NCBI GenBank assembly: GCA_023213215.1
Contig: CP096136.1
Location: 434,001-498,000, forward strand
DNA length: 64,000 bases
DNA from: Flavobacterium sp. JAD_PAG50586_2
GTDB taxonomy: Bacteria; Bacteroidota; Bacteroidia; Flavobacteriales; Flavobacteriaceae
Direction: 5' to 3'
In this document: piece by piece, positions 52,936-62,448 of the stretch
Numbering within the stretch: position 1 is the stretch's first letter
Layout of the letters: each line of letters opens with the position of its first letter
Translations under genes and position numbers: made by a program
Notes under the pieces: generated by a model
The model's input: the letters and a program-made list of their open reading frames with translations, nothing else
The model's database searches: none
Told to the model about the DNA's origin: nothing

Positions 52936-55900
52936 ATGAATAAGAGAGTATACTTTTTACTTACGCTATCCTTTATTACAGTTACAGCAACTTCCCAGGA
53001 GGATAAAAAAGAGCCCGAAAAACCAAAATGGGACGTGGCAAAACCTGGCGATAGTTTCAATTACAAACCACATAATTTCACTACTTCCGAAGGTACGTGG
53101 ATGAATCTTGATGTGAGTCCGGACGGAAAAACCATTGTTTTCGATATGCTTGGAGATCTCTACAGTATTCCAATTTCTGGAGGAAAGGCAAAAATACTTC
53201 GTTCCGGGATTCCGTTTGAGATTCAACCGCGTTTCAGTCCCGATGGAAAATATATTTCCTTTACGAGCGATGCCGGTGGTGGCGATAATATTTGGGTAAT
53301 GAAAGCCGATGGATCGGATGCCAAACAAATTACCAAAGAGGATTTTAGGTTAGTAAACAACGCCTGCTGGACGCCGGACGGGAACTATCTCGTGGCCAAA
53401 AAGCACTTCTCTTCCCAACGTTCCTTAGGTGCCGGTGAGATGTGGCAATTCCATATTTCGGGTGGTTCGGGAGTGCAGTTAAGCAAACGTAAAAATGACC
53501 AGCAGGATGTAAATGAACCTGTTATTTCGCCAGATGGAAAATACCTGTATTACAGCGAAGACATGTATCCCGGTGGATTTTTCCAATACAATAAAGACCC
53601 AAATAACGAAATTTTTGTCATCAACCGATATGATTTTACTACAGGAAAAACGGATAAAGTTACTGGTGGACCTGGAGGCGCAGCCCGTCCGCAGGTTTCA
53701 AGGGATGGAAAGAAACTCGCTTTTGTAAAACGCATACGCGAAAAGTCGGTGTTGTACATCCAGGATTTGGAAACGGGTGAAGAATGGCCTGTTTATGACA
53801 AACTGGATAAAGACCAGCAAACGGCTTGGACGCTGTTTGGTGTTTATCCCAACTACAGCTGGATGCCGAACAATGAAGAGATCATCATTTGGGCAGCAGG
53901 TAAAATCCAAAAAGTAAATGTGGCTAATACTACGGCGACAGTTATTCCGTTCACGGCTGATGTTTCCATTGGTATTGCTGACAGAGTACATTTTGACACA
54001 CCTATTTCAGACAACGATTTTACGGTAAAGATGATTCGCGACGCAGTAACTTCTCCGGATGGAAAAACTTTAGTATTCAGGGCTCTGGGTTATTTGTGGA
54101 CGAAAAGTTTACCAAATGGAAGCCCGAAACGATTAACATCGGGAACCGATTTTGAAGCCGAGCCTACGTTTTCATCTGATGGGAAAAGCATATTATATGT
54201 GACATGGAATGATATCGAAATGGGAAGCGTCCGAAAAATTTCCCTTGACGGAAAAAACTCGAGTAAAGTAACATCTGTTAAAGGAATTTACAGAATGCCA
54301 AATATTTCGCCTGATGGAAAAATGATAACTTATCTTAAGGAAGATGGGAATACAGACCAAGGCTATACCTTCTGTAAAAATCCCGGAATATATACGATGC
54401 CGATTACTGGTGGCACTCCTAAATTCATTACTTCAAGCGGAGAATATCCTGTGTTTACCAAAGACGGTACGCGAATCTTTTATCAGACTGGCGGCGTATT
54501 TTTTGGCAATCTGACCAAAGAATTAAAGAGTGTCGACCTTAACGGAAAGGACGAACGCACGCATATCAAATCTAAATATGCAAATCGATTGGTTCCGAGT
54601 CCGGATAACCAGTGGATTGCCTTTACCCATTTACATAAAGGATATGTAGCGCCTTTAAATATCAACGGGCAGGAAGTGGATTTGGATGATAAATCGACTT
54701 CGGTTCCGGTTTCGCAACTGACTAAAGATTCGGGAATCAGCCTGCACTGGTCAGCGGACAGCAAAAATATCATGTGGCTTTTAGGCGATTCCTATTTCTC
54801 CAATGCGCTAAAAGACCGCTTTACCTTTTTGGAAGGTTCACCTACAAAAGTGGACAAACCAACAGAATCTGGAACCAAAATTGGCTTGCTTTCCAAAATA
54901 GACAGACCTAAAGGACGAATCGCGTTTACAAACGCCCGAATTATTACGATGGACGGCGATAAAGTGATTGAAAACGGAACCATCATAGTCAACCAAAACC
55001 GCATTGAAGCTATTGGAACTACTACCGAAGTTACTGTTCCTACTGATGTAAAAGTTTATGATGTAGCCGGAAAAACGATTATGCCCGGAATGGTAGATGC
55101 CCATGCCCATATCGGAGCTTTCCGTTACGGATTGACAACACAGCAGAATTGGCAGTTGTTAGCGAACCTGGCTTTTGGAGTTACCACTTCGCATGACCCT
55201 TCATCCAATACGGAATCGATATTTTCCTTATCGGAAATGGTAAAGAATGGTGCGATTGTCGGGCCAAGGATATTCTCTACGGGTTTTATTCTATATGGCG
55301 CCGATGGTGATTTCAAGGCGACTGTAAACAATCTTGATGATGCGCGTTCCTCTATAAGACGAACTAAAGCTTTTGGAGCGTTATCCGTAAAAAGCTATAA
55401 TCAACCGCGTCGTGACCAACGTCAGCAGGTTTTACAGGCTGCCCGCGAAGAAGGCATAAATGTCGTTCCGGAAGGAGGTTCAACGTTTTTCCATAACATG
55501 ACTATGGTAATTGATGGGCATACGGGTATTGAGCATAATATTCCAGTAACTCCCGTTTATAAAGACGTGACTGAGCTTTGGGGAACGAGTAAAGTAGGTT
55601 ATACTCCTACCCTAATCGTAAATTATGGCGGACTGAATGCCGAATTGTATTGGTACGAAAAAACAAATGTTTGGGAAAACAAAAAACTCTTGCAGTTTAC
55701 ACCTCGTGGCATCATCGATTCGCGATCTCGTTATAGGATGATGGCTCCTGAGGAAGATTATGTAAACGATCATATCCTTACCTCCAAAACTGTTAATACA
55801 TTGGCCAAAAGCGGCGTTAAGGTAAATATGGGCGCTCATGGACAATTACAAGGCATGGGTGCGCATTGGGAATTGTGGAGTCTGGCCCAAGGCGGAATGA

Positions 55901-56232
55901 GCAATCTGGAGGTATTGAAAACGGCAACCATCAATTCAGCCAACTATATCGGCGCCGGAAAAGACATTGGTTCGTTGGAGAAAGGAAAATTAGCCGACTT
56001 AATCGTATTGGATAAAAACCCGTTAGAAGACATAATGAATTCCAATACGATAAAATATACCATGGCAAATGGCCGTTTGTATGACGCTGAAACAATGAAC
56101 GAAATAGGCAATGAAACCAAAAACCGCAAGAAATTTTACTGGGAGAACTCGAAATACAATGCTGCTTTCCCATGGCATGAAGAAAGCGATAGTTTTATGG
56201 AACATCATTGTTGTGGAGCGATACATAATTAG
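52936..56232 (+). CDS. Amidohydrolase with an N-terminal TolB-like beta-propeller
   Basis: 1098 residues. Signal peptide, then six to seven PD40/TolB-type blades (LDVSPDGKTIVFDMLGDLYS, RFSPDGKYISFTSDAGG, ISPDGKYLYYSED and so on) to about residue 640. A metal-dependent hydrolase follows: GKTIMPGMVDAHAHIG supplies the first two His, EGGSTFFHNMTMVIDGHTGI and GVKVNMGAHGQ the later ligands, GSLEKGKLADLIVLDKNP the C-terminal beta domain. The tail ends EHHCCGAIHN, His- and Cys-rich. Exported; probably degrades peptides or cyclic amides. Substrate unknown. Confidence 0.9.
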   Translation: MNKRVYFLLTLSFITVTATSQEDKKEPEKPKWDVAKPGDSFNYKPHNFTTSEGTWMNLDVSPDGKTIVFDMLGDLYSIPISGGKAKILRSGIPFEIQPRFSPDGKYISFTSDAGGGDNIWVMKADGSDAKQITKEDFRLVNNACWTPDGNYLVAKKHFSSQRSLGAGEMWQFHISGGSGVQLSKRKNDQQDVNEPVISPDGKYLYYSEDMYPGGFFQYNKDPNNEIFVINRYDFTTGKTDKVTGGPGGAARPQVSRDGKKLAFVKRIREKSVLYIQDLETGEEWPVYDKLDKDQQTAWTLFGVYPNYSWMPNNEEIIIWAAGKIQKVNVANTTATVIPFTADVSIGIADRVHFDTPISDNDFTVKMIRDAVTSPDGKTLVFRALGYLWTKSLPNGSPKRLTSGTDFEAEPTFSSDGKSILYVTWNDIEMGSVRKISLDGKNSSKVTSVKGIYRMPNISPDGKMITYLKEDGNTDQGYTFCKNPGIYTMPITGGTPKFITSSGEYPVFTKDGTRIFYQTGGVFFGNLTKELKSVDLNGKDERTHIKSKYANRLVPSPDNQWIAFTHLHKGYVAPLNINGQEVDLDDKSTSVPVSQLTKDSGISLHWSADSKNIMWLLGDSYFSNALKDRFTFLEGSPTKVDKPTESGTKIGLLSKIDRPKGRIAFTNARIITMDGDKVIENGTIIVNQNRIEAIGTTTEVTVPTDVKVYDVAGKTIMPGMVDAHAHIGAFRYGLTTQQNWQLLANLAFGVTTSHDPSSNTESIFSLSEMVKNGAIVGPRIFSTGFILYGADGDFKATVNNLDDARSSIRRTKAFGALSVKSYNQPRRDQRQQVLQAAREEGINVVPEGGSTFFHNMTMVIDGHTGIEHNIPVTPVYKDVTELWGTSKVGYTPTLIVNYGGLNAELYWYEKTNVWENKKLLQFTPRGIIDSRSRYRMMAPEEDYVNDHILTSKTVNTLAKSGVKVNMGAHGQLQGMGAHWELWSLAQGGMSNLEVLKTATINSANYIGAGKDIGSLEKGKLADLIVLDKNPLEDIMNSNTIKYTMANGRLYDAETMNEIGNETKNRKKFYWENSKYNAAFPWHEESDSFMEHHCCGAIHN

Positions 56233-56341
56233 TAATGGGCTCTGTGCCTTTGAAGTTTTTGGTTCTTTGATGGCTAACTCTTTTGTATTGTCTAACGGTA
56301 ACTTGCCTAAAAAAGTATATTCGCCCTATAAATATCTTACC

Positions 56342-56749
56342 ATGAAAAATATTTTATTACTCGCTATCTTAGCTTTCAGCATTCAGTTTTCGGTTGCCCA
56401 AAAGGTTAAGATTAAGGACAACATCGCTTATGTAGATGATAAACCTTATGTAAAAGTAAGCGACTGTGGCATGTTTAAAGAAGAATGTTCCATCAGCAAC
56501 CTGGAAGGAAAGGAAATCATTTTCATCGATAATCTTACCGATCCTAGAAGACCAGGCAGCTATTTTCGGGTGGTTTTTACTGGGTTGAATACCACTATAG
56601 AAATTAAACAGCTGATGAAACCTTTTATTGAAACTCTTTATAAAAACAACGTGGTAGGCGCAGACGGAAAACTGATTCCGGAAAACGTTAAGATAGTATC
56701 CGAAAAATATGGCAACCGTATTTCATTGAAAGACAGTGAAGAGGATTAA
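56342..56749 (+). CDS. Small secreted protein of unknown function
   Basis: 135 residues from MKNILLLAILAFSIQFSVAQ, a signal peptide. The mature part (VKIKDNIAYVDDKPYVKVSD, CGMFKEECSISNLEGKEIIF) is mostly beta with two or three Cys. The longer upstream frame overlaps the amidohydrolase end and is not credible. No family recognised. Confidence 0.7.
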   Translation: MKNILLLAILAFSIQFSVAQKVKIKDNIAYVDDKPYVKVSDCGMFKEECSISNLEGKEIIFIDNLTDPRRPGSYFRVVFTGLNTTIEIKQLMKPFIETLYKNNVVGADGKLIPENVKIVSEKYGNRISLKDSEED

Positions 56750-56829
56750 GGACTATAGTAACAATTTGATAATATTACAAATTACGCTTTAAGATAACTT
56801 TGAGTTAACTTTACTCAAACTTCAGCACT

Positions 56830-56997
56830 ATGGAACTCAATTGGTATATTATTGGAGCAGTCATATTATTTGCTATAATTCTACTGGTATATTTAATCCG
56901 TCGCAACCTAAAAGACGAAAAAGAAGTGATCGAACATTTTAACGAACAGTCAGCAACCTTTCCTGATGACGAACCGGAAGCCAATGACCCGCAGTAG
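56830..56997 (+). CDS. Small single-pass membrane protein (55 aa)
   Basis: MELNWYIIGAVILFAIILLV opens a transmembrane helix. YLIRRNLKDEKEVIEHFNEQ and an acidic tail ending EPEANDPQ follow. Too short for usual ORF cut-offs, but the layout (hydrophobic helix, RR, charged tail) is common among conserved small flavobacterial proteins. Its TAG stop is the first TAG of the 28-bp palindrome. It converges on the phosphodiesterase gene. Confidence 0.65.
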   Translation: MELNWYIIGAVILFAIILLVYLIRRNLKDEKEVIEHFNEQSATFPDDEPEANDPQ

Positions 56998-57021
56998 AGA
57001 CGCGATTAATCGCGTCTCTAC
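56994..57021. repeat. 28-bp perfect palindrome, copy 2
   Basis: Identical to 33514-33541. Bases 56995-56997 are the stop codon of the small membrane protein. It lies between convergent genes, 6 bases from the phosphodiesterase stop. Confidence 0.95.
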
Positions 57022-57027
57022 AATAAA

Positions 57028-57525
57028 TTAACCTCTATTTCCTAACTCCACTATTTCTAGGTTCTGTATTTTATCGCCATCAATTTCAAAGCGCAGCATC
57101 GTCCGAACCTGATGAAAACCATGGGTACCACAAGCACCCGGATTCATATGCAGTAAATTGAGTTTTTTATCAAACTGTACTTTCAGGATATGCGAATGCC
57201 CACAGATGAATAATTTAGGTGGATTCAGTTGAATTTCCTGTCGGATGGCGGGATTGTATTTTCCGGGATAACCGCCAATATGCGTAATCCAAACCTCCAC
57301 ATTTTCACAAAGGAAACGGTTGTGGAACGGGAATTCCATTCGGGCTTTGTCATCATCAATATTGCCATACACAGCACGGAGCGGTTTGATCGATTTTAAG
57401 GTATCCGTTACGTTCAGGTCGCCAATATCTCCAGCATGCCAAACTTCATCCGCCTGACGGACGTATTTCAAGATTTTTTCATCTAAATAACTATGCGTAT
57501 CGGAAAGCAGGAGGATTTTTTTCAT
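57028..57525 (-). CDS. YfcE/MJ0936-family metallophosphoesterase
   Basis: 165 residues. Metal motifs: LLSDTHSYLD (DxH), HAGDIGD (GDxxD), YGNIDDD (GNxD), ITHIGGYPG and CGHSHIL (GHxH). Catalyses phosphodiester cleavage; the natural substrate of this group is unsettled. Cytoplasmic. It ends near a 28-bp palindrome and diverges from truA. Confidence 0.92.
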   Translation of the reverse strand: MKKILLLSDTHSYLDEKILKYVRQADEVWHAGDIGDLNVTDTLKSIKPLRAVYGNIDDDKARMEFPFHNRFLCENVEVWITHIGGYPGKYNPAIRQEIQLNPPKLFICGHSHILKVQFDKKLNLLHMNPGACGTHGFHQVRTMLRFEIDGDKIQNLEIVELGNRG

Positions 57526-57621
57526 TGTTTGCGATTTCAGGTGCTAATTTATGGCAAAAACTTTAACCTTTCGGCAACACAAAAACTTTGTAACTTTGCG
57601 GCTCAAACTTGAGCTTCAACA

Positions 57622-58359
57622 TTGAGATATTTCATCGAATTAGCGTATAAAGGAACCAATTACCACGGCTGGCAGGTACAGCCCGATGCCGATTCCGTAC
57701 AGGAAACCCTCAACAAAGCCTTATCGATGCTACTAAAAACAGCTATTGATATTGTTGGAGCAGGACGAACCGATACCGGAGTACACGCTAAGCAGATGTT
57801 TGCCCATTTTGATTACGATTCAGCAATTGATACTCAACAGCTGGTGCACAAACTCAATTCATTTTTACCCAAAGACATCGTCATTTTTGACATTATCAAG
57901 GTTTCTGATGAAGCTCACGCCCGATTCGACGCGACTAAAAGAACCTATGAATACCACATCCATACCAAAAAAGATGCTTTTGAAAATGATGGAAGTTATC
58001 AGTATCAGCTACCGCTGAATATTGACAAAATGAACGAAGCTTGTCAGATCCTTTTAAAGCACAAGGATTTCGAATGTTTTTCTAAAGTCAATACTGATGT
58101 GCATACCTTTAACTGCATTATTTTTGAAGCCCATTGGCAAAAGGACGGAGATAAAATAGTTTTTGCCATTTCAGCCGACAGGTTTTTAAGGAATATGGTT
58201 CGGGCCATAGTAGGAACGATGCTAAGTATCGGAACAGAAAAAATAACCTTATCGGAATTTGAGAAAATAATTGAAAGCAAAAGCCGAAGCAAAGCGGGAT
58301 TTTCGGTACCTGCACATGGTTTATACCTAACAAAAATTGAATACAATTATATAAAGTAA
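57622..58359 (+). CDS. truA: tRNA pseudouridine synthase A
   Basis: 245 residues. Makes pseudouridine at tRNA positions 38-40. The catalytic Asp51 is in GAGRTDTGVHAKQ. RYFIELAYKGTNYHGWQVQP and FLRNMVRAIVGTMLSIG are standard. The start is TTG at 57622, because no in-frame ATG precedes the conserved RYFIELAY. A -7 element TAACTTTG lies at 57591-57598. The next gene follows in 38 bases. Confidence 0.95.
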   Translation: MRYFIELAYKGTNYHGWQVQPDADSVQETLNKALSMLLKTAIDIVGAGRTDTGVHAKQMFAHFDYDSAIDTQQLVHKLNSFLPKDIVIFDIIKVSDEAHARFDATKRTYEYHIHTKKDAFENDGSYQYQLPLNIDKMNEACQILLKHKDFECFSKVNTDVHTFNCIIFEAHWQKDGDKIVFAISADRFLRNMVRAIVGTMLSIGTEKITLSEFEKIIESKSRSKAGFSVPAHGLYLTKIEYNYIK

Positions 58360-58397
58360 ACTTTAATAAGGAACGGACGTTTCGTTCCCCGCAAACT

Positions 58398-60155
58398 ATG
58401 CAGGCAAAAGCATTTGACACCAATTTATTTAAACGGATACTAAAATACACCAAGCCTTATAAAATGAGGTTATATGGTGTGTTGCTGTTTGCTTTTTCGT
58501 TGGCCTTGTTCGCTTCATTAAGACCTTTGCTACTGGAAATAACCATTGACAAATACGTTAAAACGGCAAGTAAAACAGGGCTTCTGACCTATGTAATGCT
58601 AATGGGCACAATGCTCCTGTTGGAAGTCTTATCGCAGTTCTATTTTGTCTATTGGGCCAACTGGCTTGGGCAGGATATTATCAAAGATATAAGAACAAAA
58701 CTATTCAGGCACATGCAGACTTTCCGAATGCGGTATTTTGATAACTCGCCTGTTGGAATGCTGGTAACGCGCTCTGTTTCAGATATTGAACAAATAGCGC
58801 GAATCTTTAGCCAGGGATTGTTTATGATTTTCAGTGACTTGCTAAAGATGATCGTCTGCCTGGTCGTGATGTTTTATATGAACTGGCATTTGTCGATGAT
58901 AGTGGTAGTTTCCATGCCAATTTTGGTTTATATCACACGTATTTTCCAACGTAAGATGCAGGTTGCTTTTGAGGAAGTCCGCACTCAGGTAAACAATATG
59001 AATGTATTTGTACAGGAAAGGGTAACCGGAATGAAAATCGTGCAGCTTTTTAACCGCGAAGACATTGAATACGAAAAGTTCAAGGAAATAAATCACAAGC
59101 ACAATCAGGCTTGGATAAAGAACATTCTTTATAACTCCATCTTCTTCCCTATCGCTGATATCATTTCTTCTATAACTTTAGGAGTTGTGATTTTGTATGG
59201 TGGAATGCAGATTATCAACGGAAATCCGTTTACAACTGTTGGCCAAATGGTTTCCTACACGATGTTTATCGGAATGTTGTTCAATCCGTTGCGCCAGATT
59301 GCAGATAAATTCAACGAAATGCAGATGGGAATGATTGCGGCTAACCGTGTTTTTGATATTTTGGATACTAATGAAGAGGTACAGGATGACGGAGTAAAGA
59401 TAGCGGGACATTTTGAAGGGAATATCCGTTTTGAGAATGTACGTTTCAGTTACATTCCCAACGAAGAAGTCCTTAAAGGCATCAATCTAAATGTTACTGC
59501 AGGTGAAACTATTGCCATCGTGGGCGCAACAGGTGCCGGAAAATCGACCATCATTAACCTGCTCAATCGTTTTTATGAAATTGATTCGGGTGCGATTTAC
59601 ATTGACAATCAAAACATAACTGATTTTAAACTGGAAAGCCTACGCCAACAGATTGCCATTGTTTTGCAGGATGTTTTCCTTTTCGCCGATACTATCCACA
59701 ACAATATTACATTAAACAATCCCGAAATTACTCGTGAAGACGTGATTAATGCTGCGAAGGAAATTGGCGTGCATAAATTCATCAAAACCCTTCCGGGCGG
59801 TTATGATTATGATGTAAAGGAGCGCGGTGTAATGCTTTCATCCGGCCAACGCCAGCTAATTGCCTTCCTTCGTGCCTATGTGAGCAATCCGAGTATTTTG
59901 ATTTTGGACGAAGCAACTTCCTCAATCGATAGTTATAGCGAGGAATTAATCAGGAAAGCTACCGATACCATTACGAAAGGCCGTACTTCCATTGTGATTG
60001 CCCACCGATTGGCTACCATTATCAATGCCGATAAAATCATTGTAATGGATAAAGGACAAATTGTTGAGGCAGGTTCACACCACGATTTAGTAACCAAAAC
60101 TGATGGTTATTATAAGAAATTATACGATTCACAGTTTGCATCAGAAGTTGAATAA
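58398..60155 (+). CDS. ABC transporter, fused permease/ATP-binding (MsbA-like)
   Basis: 585 residues. Six transmembrane helices in the first ~310, then an ATP-binding domain: Walker A GATGAGKSTI, Q-loop QDVFLF, signature LSSGQRQLI, Walker B ILILDEATSSID, H-loop IAHRLATI. The layout is that of MsbA/LmrA-type homodimeric exporters of lipids or drugs. Substrate unknown. Likely co-transcribed with truA. Confidence 0.93.
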   Translation: MQAKAFDTNLFKRILKYTKPYKMRLYGVLLFAFSLALFASLRPLLLEITIDKYVKTASKTGLLTYVMLMGTMLLLEVLSQFYFVYWANWLGQDIIKDIRTKLFRHMQTFRMRYFDNSPVGMLVTRSVSDIEQIARIFSQGLFMIFSDLLKMIVCLVVMFYMNWHLSMIVVVSMPILVYITRIFQRKMQVAFEEVRTQVNNMNVFVQERVTGMKIVQLFNREDIEYEKFKEINHKHNQAWIKNILYNSIFFPIADIISSITLGVVILYGGMQIINGNPFTTVGQMVSYTMFIGMLFNPLRQIADKFNEMQMGMIAANRVFDILDTNEEVQDDGVKIAGHFEGNIRFENVRFSYIPNEEVLKGINLNVTAGETIAIVGATGAGKSTIINLLNRFYEIDSGAIYIDNQNITDFKLESLRQQIAIVLQDVFLFADTIHNNITLNNPEITREDVINAAKEIGVHKFIKTLPGGYDYDVKERGVMLSSGQRQLIAFLRAYVSNPSILILDEATSSIDSYSEELIRKATDTITKGRTSIVIAHRLATIINADKIIVMDKGQIVEAGSHHDLVTKTDGYYKKLYDSQFASEVE

Positions 60156-60202
60156 ATTTTCAAAATAAATCCATAAATTCGCAGTCTCAAATAATCAACA
60201 TT

Positions 60203-61591
60203 ATGAAATACGATATTATTGTTTTAGGAAGTGGTCCGGGCGGTTATGTTACTGCAATCCGTGCGTCACAATTAGGCTATAAGGTAGCCGTAATCGAAAA
60301 AGAAAACCTTGGCGGAATCTGTTTGAATTGGGGTTGTATCCCAACGAAAGCGCTTCTAAAGTCGGCACAGGTTTTTGATTATCTAAAACATGCTTCTGAC
60401 TATGGATTAACGATAAAGGAATTTGACAAAGACTTCTCAGCCGTTGTAAAACGTTCGCGTGATGTTGCTGACGGAATGAGTAAAGGTGTTCAGTTCCTAA
60501 TGAAAAAAAATAAGATTGATGTTATCGACGGTTTCGGGAAACTAAAACCGGGAAAGAAAGTTGATGTTACCGACAAAGACAAAAAAGTTACCGAATATTC
60601 AGCCGACCATATCATCATTGCAACCGGAGCACGTTCCCGTGAGTTGCCAAACCTTCCTCAGGATGGTATAAAAGTTATTGGTTACAGACAGGCGATGACA
60701 TTGCCAACACAGCCTAAGAAAATGATTGTAGTTGGTTCAGGTGCGATTGGAGTGGAGTTTGCTCATTTCTATAACGCAATGGGAACAGAAGTTACTATTG
60801 TTGAATTCATGCCAAATGTAGTACCTGTTGAAGACGAAGACATCTCAAAACAATTCGAGCGTTCGTTAAAGAAAGCCGGAATTACGGTAATGACAAACTC
60901 TTCTGTAGAAAAAATCGATACTTCAGGAAATGGCGTAAAAGCATTTGTAAAAACAGCTAAGGGAGAAGAAATCCTTGAAGCAGACATTTTACTTTCGGCA
61001 GTTGGAATCAAAACAAATATCGAAAATATTGGTTTAGAAGAAGTAGGTATCAAAACCGATAAAGACAAAATCCTTGTTGATGCTTTTTCTCAGACTAACA
61101 TTCCCGGATATTATGCTATTGGCGATGTTACGCCTGGACAGGCTTTGGCACACGTTGCTTCAGCTGAAGGAATCAACTGCGTGGAGAAAATCAAAGGTTT
61201 ACATGTTGACCCGATAGACTACGGAAACGTTCCTGGTTGTACTTACGCTACTCCTGAAATAGCTTCTGTTGGTTTAACCGAAAAACAAGCTAAGGAAAAA
61301 GGATACGAACTGAAAATCGGGAAATTCCCATTCTCAGCATCTGGTAAAGCAAAAGCTGCCGGAACTCCAGACGGATTTGTTAAGGTAATTTTCGATGCAA
61401 AATATGGAGAATGGTTAGGCTGCCACATGATAGGTGCCGGAGTTACTGATATGATTGCAGAAGCTGTCGTAGCCCGTAAACTCGAAACTACAGGCCATGA
61501 AATCCTAAAATCAATCCACCCTCACCCAACCATGAGTGAAGCCGTAATGGAAGCTGTTGCCGATGCTTATGGCGAAGTGATACATTTATAA
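60203..61591 (+). CDS. lpdA: Dihydrolipoyl dehydrogenase
   Basis: 462 residues. The FAD motif is GSGPGGYVTA. The redox-active Cys40/Cys45 pair is in GGICLNWGCIPTKALL. GSGAIGVEFAHFY is the NAD Rossmann site. The active-site His-Glu pair is in IHPHPTMSEAVME. E3 subunit of pyruvate and 2-oxoglutarate dehydrogenase complexes. It is followed by a terminator. Confidence 0.96.
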   Translation: MKYDIIVLGSGPGGYVTAIRASQLGYKVAVIEKENLGGICLNWGCIPTKALLKSAQVFDYLKHASDYGLTIKEFDKDFSAVVKRSRDVADGMSKGVQFLMKKNKIDVIDGFGKLKPGKKVDVTDKDKKVTEYSADHIIIATGARSRELPNLPQDGIKVIGYRQAMTLPTQPKKMIVVGSGAIGVEFAHFYNAMGTEVTIVEFMPNVVPVEDEDISKQFERSLKKAGITVMTNSSVEKIDTSGNGVKAFVKTAKGEEILEADILLSAVGIKTNIENIGLEEVGIKTDKDKILVDAFSQTNIPGYYAIGDVTPGQALAHVASAEGINCVEKIKGLHVDPIDYGNVPGCTYATPEIASVGLTEKQAKEKGYELKIGKFPFSASGKAKAAGTPDGFVKVIFDAKYGEWLGCHMIGAGVTDMIAEAVVARKLETTGHEILKSIHPHPTMSEAVMEAVADAYGEVIHL

Positions 61592-61619
61592 GAGGCATTA
61601 TTAGCCTTTAACCCATAAA

Positions 61620-61648
61620 AGTCCCAGTCTTTCGATTGGGATTTTTTT
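61620..61648 (+). terminator. Terminator of lpdA
   Basis: TCCCAGTC pairs with GATTGGGA (one G-T), loop TTTC, followed by T7. Confidence 0.8.
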
Positions 61649-61748
61649 GTTTATAATAAATTTAGCAGATTAATCGAGGGTTAGTTTATTGATGCTGAAC
61701 TTGTTTTGCGAATAATTATTTTATTCGCTAAAAAAAGAAATGAAATAG

Positions 61749-61779
61749 TTGTAAATTATAGAATGAACTATTACATTTG
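61749..61779 (+). promoter_or_regulatory. Bacteroidota-type promoter of the tRNA cluster
   Basis: TTG at 61749-61751 and TACATTTG at 61772-61779 are separated by 20 bases, matching the -33/-7 consensus. The first tRNA starts 44 bases downstream. Confidence 0.65.
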
Positions 61780-61822
61780 CAACCGCTTAAAGAGAAAAGT
61801 TCTTATACATTATATTGAATTT

Positions 61823-61909
61823 GGAGAGTTGCCTGAGTGGCCGAAAGGACATGTTTGCTAAACATGCGTATGGGAAACTGTACCAAGGGTTCGAATCCCT
61901 TACTCTCCG
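61823..61909 (+). tRNA. tRNA-Ser (GCU)
   Basis: 87 nt. Acceptor GGAGAGT/ACTCTCC, anticodon loop TTGCTAA between CATGT and ACATG, a long variable arm as in class II tRNAs, and T-loop GGTTCGAATCC. CCA is not encoded. Confidence 0.97.
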
Positions 61910-61921
61910 CTTTTTTGTCTT

Positions 61922-61996
61922 CGGGGTGTAGCGTAGCCCGGTTATCGCGCCTGCTTTGGGAGCAGGAGGCCGCAGGTTCGAATCCTGCCACCCCGA
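61922..61996 (+). tRNA. tRNA-Pro (UGG)
   Basis: 75 nt. Acceptor CGGGGTG/CACCCCG, anticodon loop TTTGGGA between CCTGC and GCAGG, T-loop GGTTCGAATCC. CCA is not encoded. Confidence 0.97.
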
Positions 61997-62126
61997 CAAA
62001 ATAAAGCGTGGAGCTTTTTAAGAAAGTTCACTTTCTTAAAAAGTGGAAGGATTTGTTTAAATTAGAGCGAAGCTTTAATTTGCTACATAACCTCCCAGGA
62101 TCATGAAATAATCCTGCCACCCCGAC
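61981..62126. repeat. Duplicated tRNA-Pro 3' end with a perfect hairpin between
   Basis: The last 17 bases around the tRNA-Pro acceptor (AATCCTGCCACCCCGAC, 61981-61997) recur exactly at 62110-62126. Between them is a perfect 13-pair hairpin, CTTTTTAAGAAAG and its complement with loop TTCA (62014-62043). The second copy lacks the rest of a tRNA. Confidence 0.85.
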
Positions 62127-62157
62127 TTTTTAATAGTTTTTTTGAAAAAATTATTTA

Positions 62158-62231
62158 GGTTCCATAGCTCAGCTGGATAGAGCAACTGCCTTCTAAGCAG
62201 TAGGTCGAAGGTTCGAATCCTTCTGGGATCA
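62158..62231 (+). tRNA. tRNA-Arg (UCU)
   Basis: 74 nt. Acceptor GGTTCCA/TGGGATC (two G-T pairs), anticodon loop CTTCTAA between ACTGC and GCAGT, T-loop GGTTCGAATCC. CCA is not encoded. Confidence 0.96.
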
Positions 62232-62253
62232 CGAATGAATTCATTCAAATAGA

Positions 62254-62284
62254 AAAAGGACAAGTTACTTGATCCTTTTTTTTG
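62254..62284 (+). terminator. Terminator of the tRNA cluster
   Basis: AAGGACAAG pairs with CTTGATCCTT with one bulged base, followed by a long T tract. Confidence 0.75.
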
Positions 62285-62352
62285 TTTTAATGAATTATCA
62301 AAGCTGATCTTTGATGGATGGACGAAGTCAATCCTCTTTTTTATTACAAGAT

Positions 62353-62381
62353 AAACCACTCATTTCTCAGTGGTTTTTTTT
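62353..62381 (+). terminator. Second terminator-like hairpin before the thiolase gene
   Basis: AAACCACT and AGTGGTTT form a perfect eight-pair stem, followed by T6. Confidence 0.7.
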
Positions 62382-62448
62382 GTTTAAAGCATTCCATAAT
62401 TTGCAATAAAACATTAGTTTTGCACTACAATTAAAACAACAGAACATC

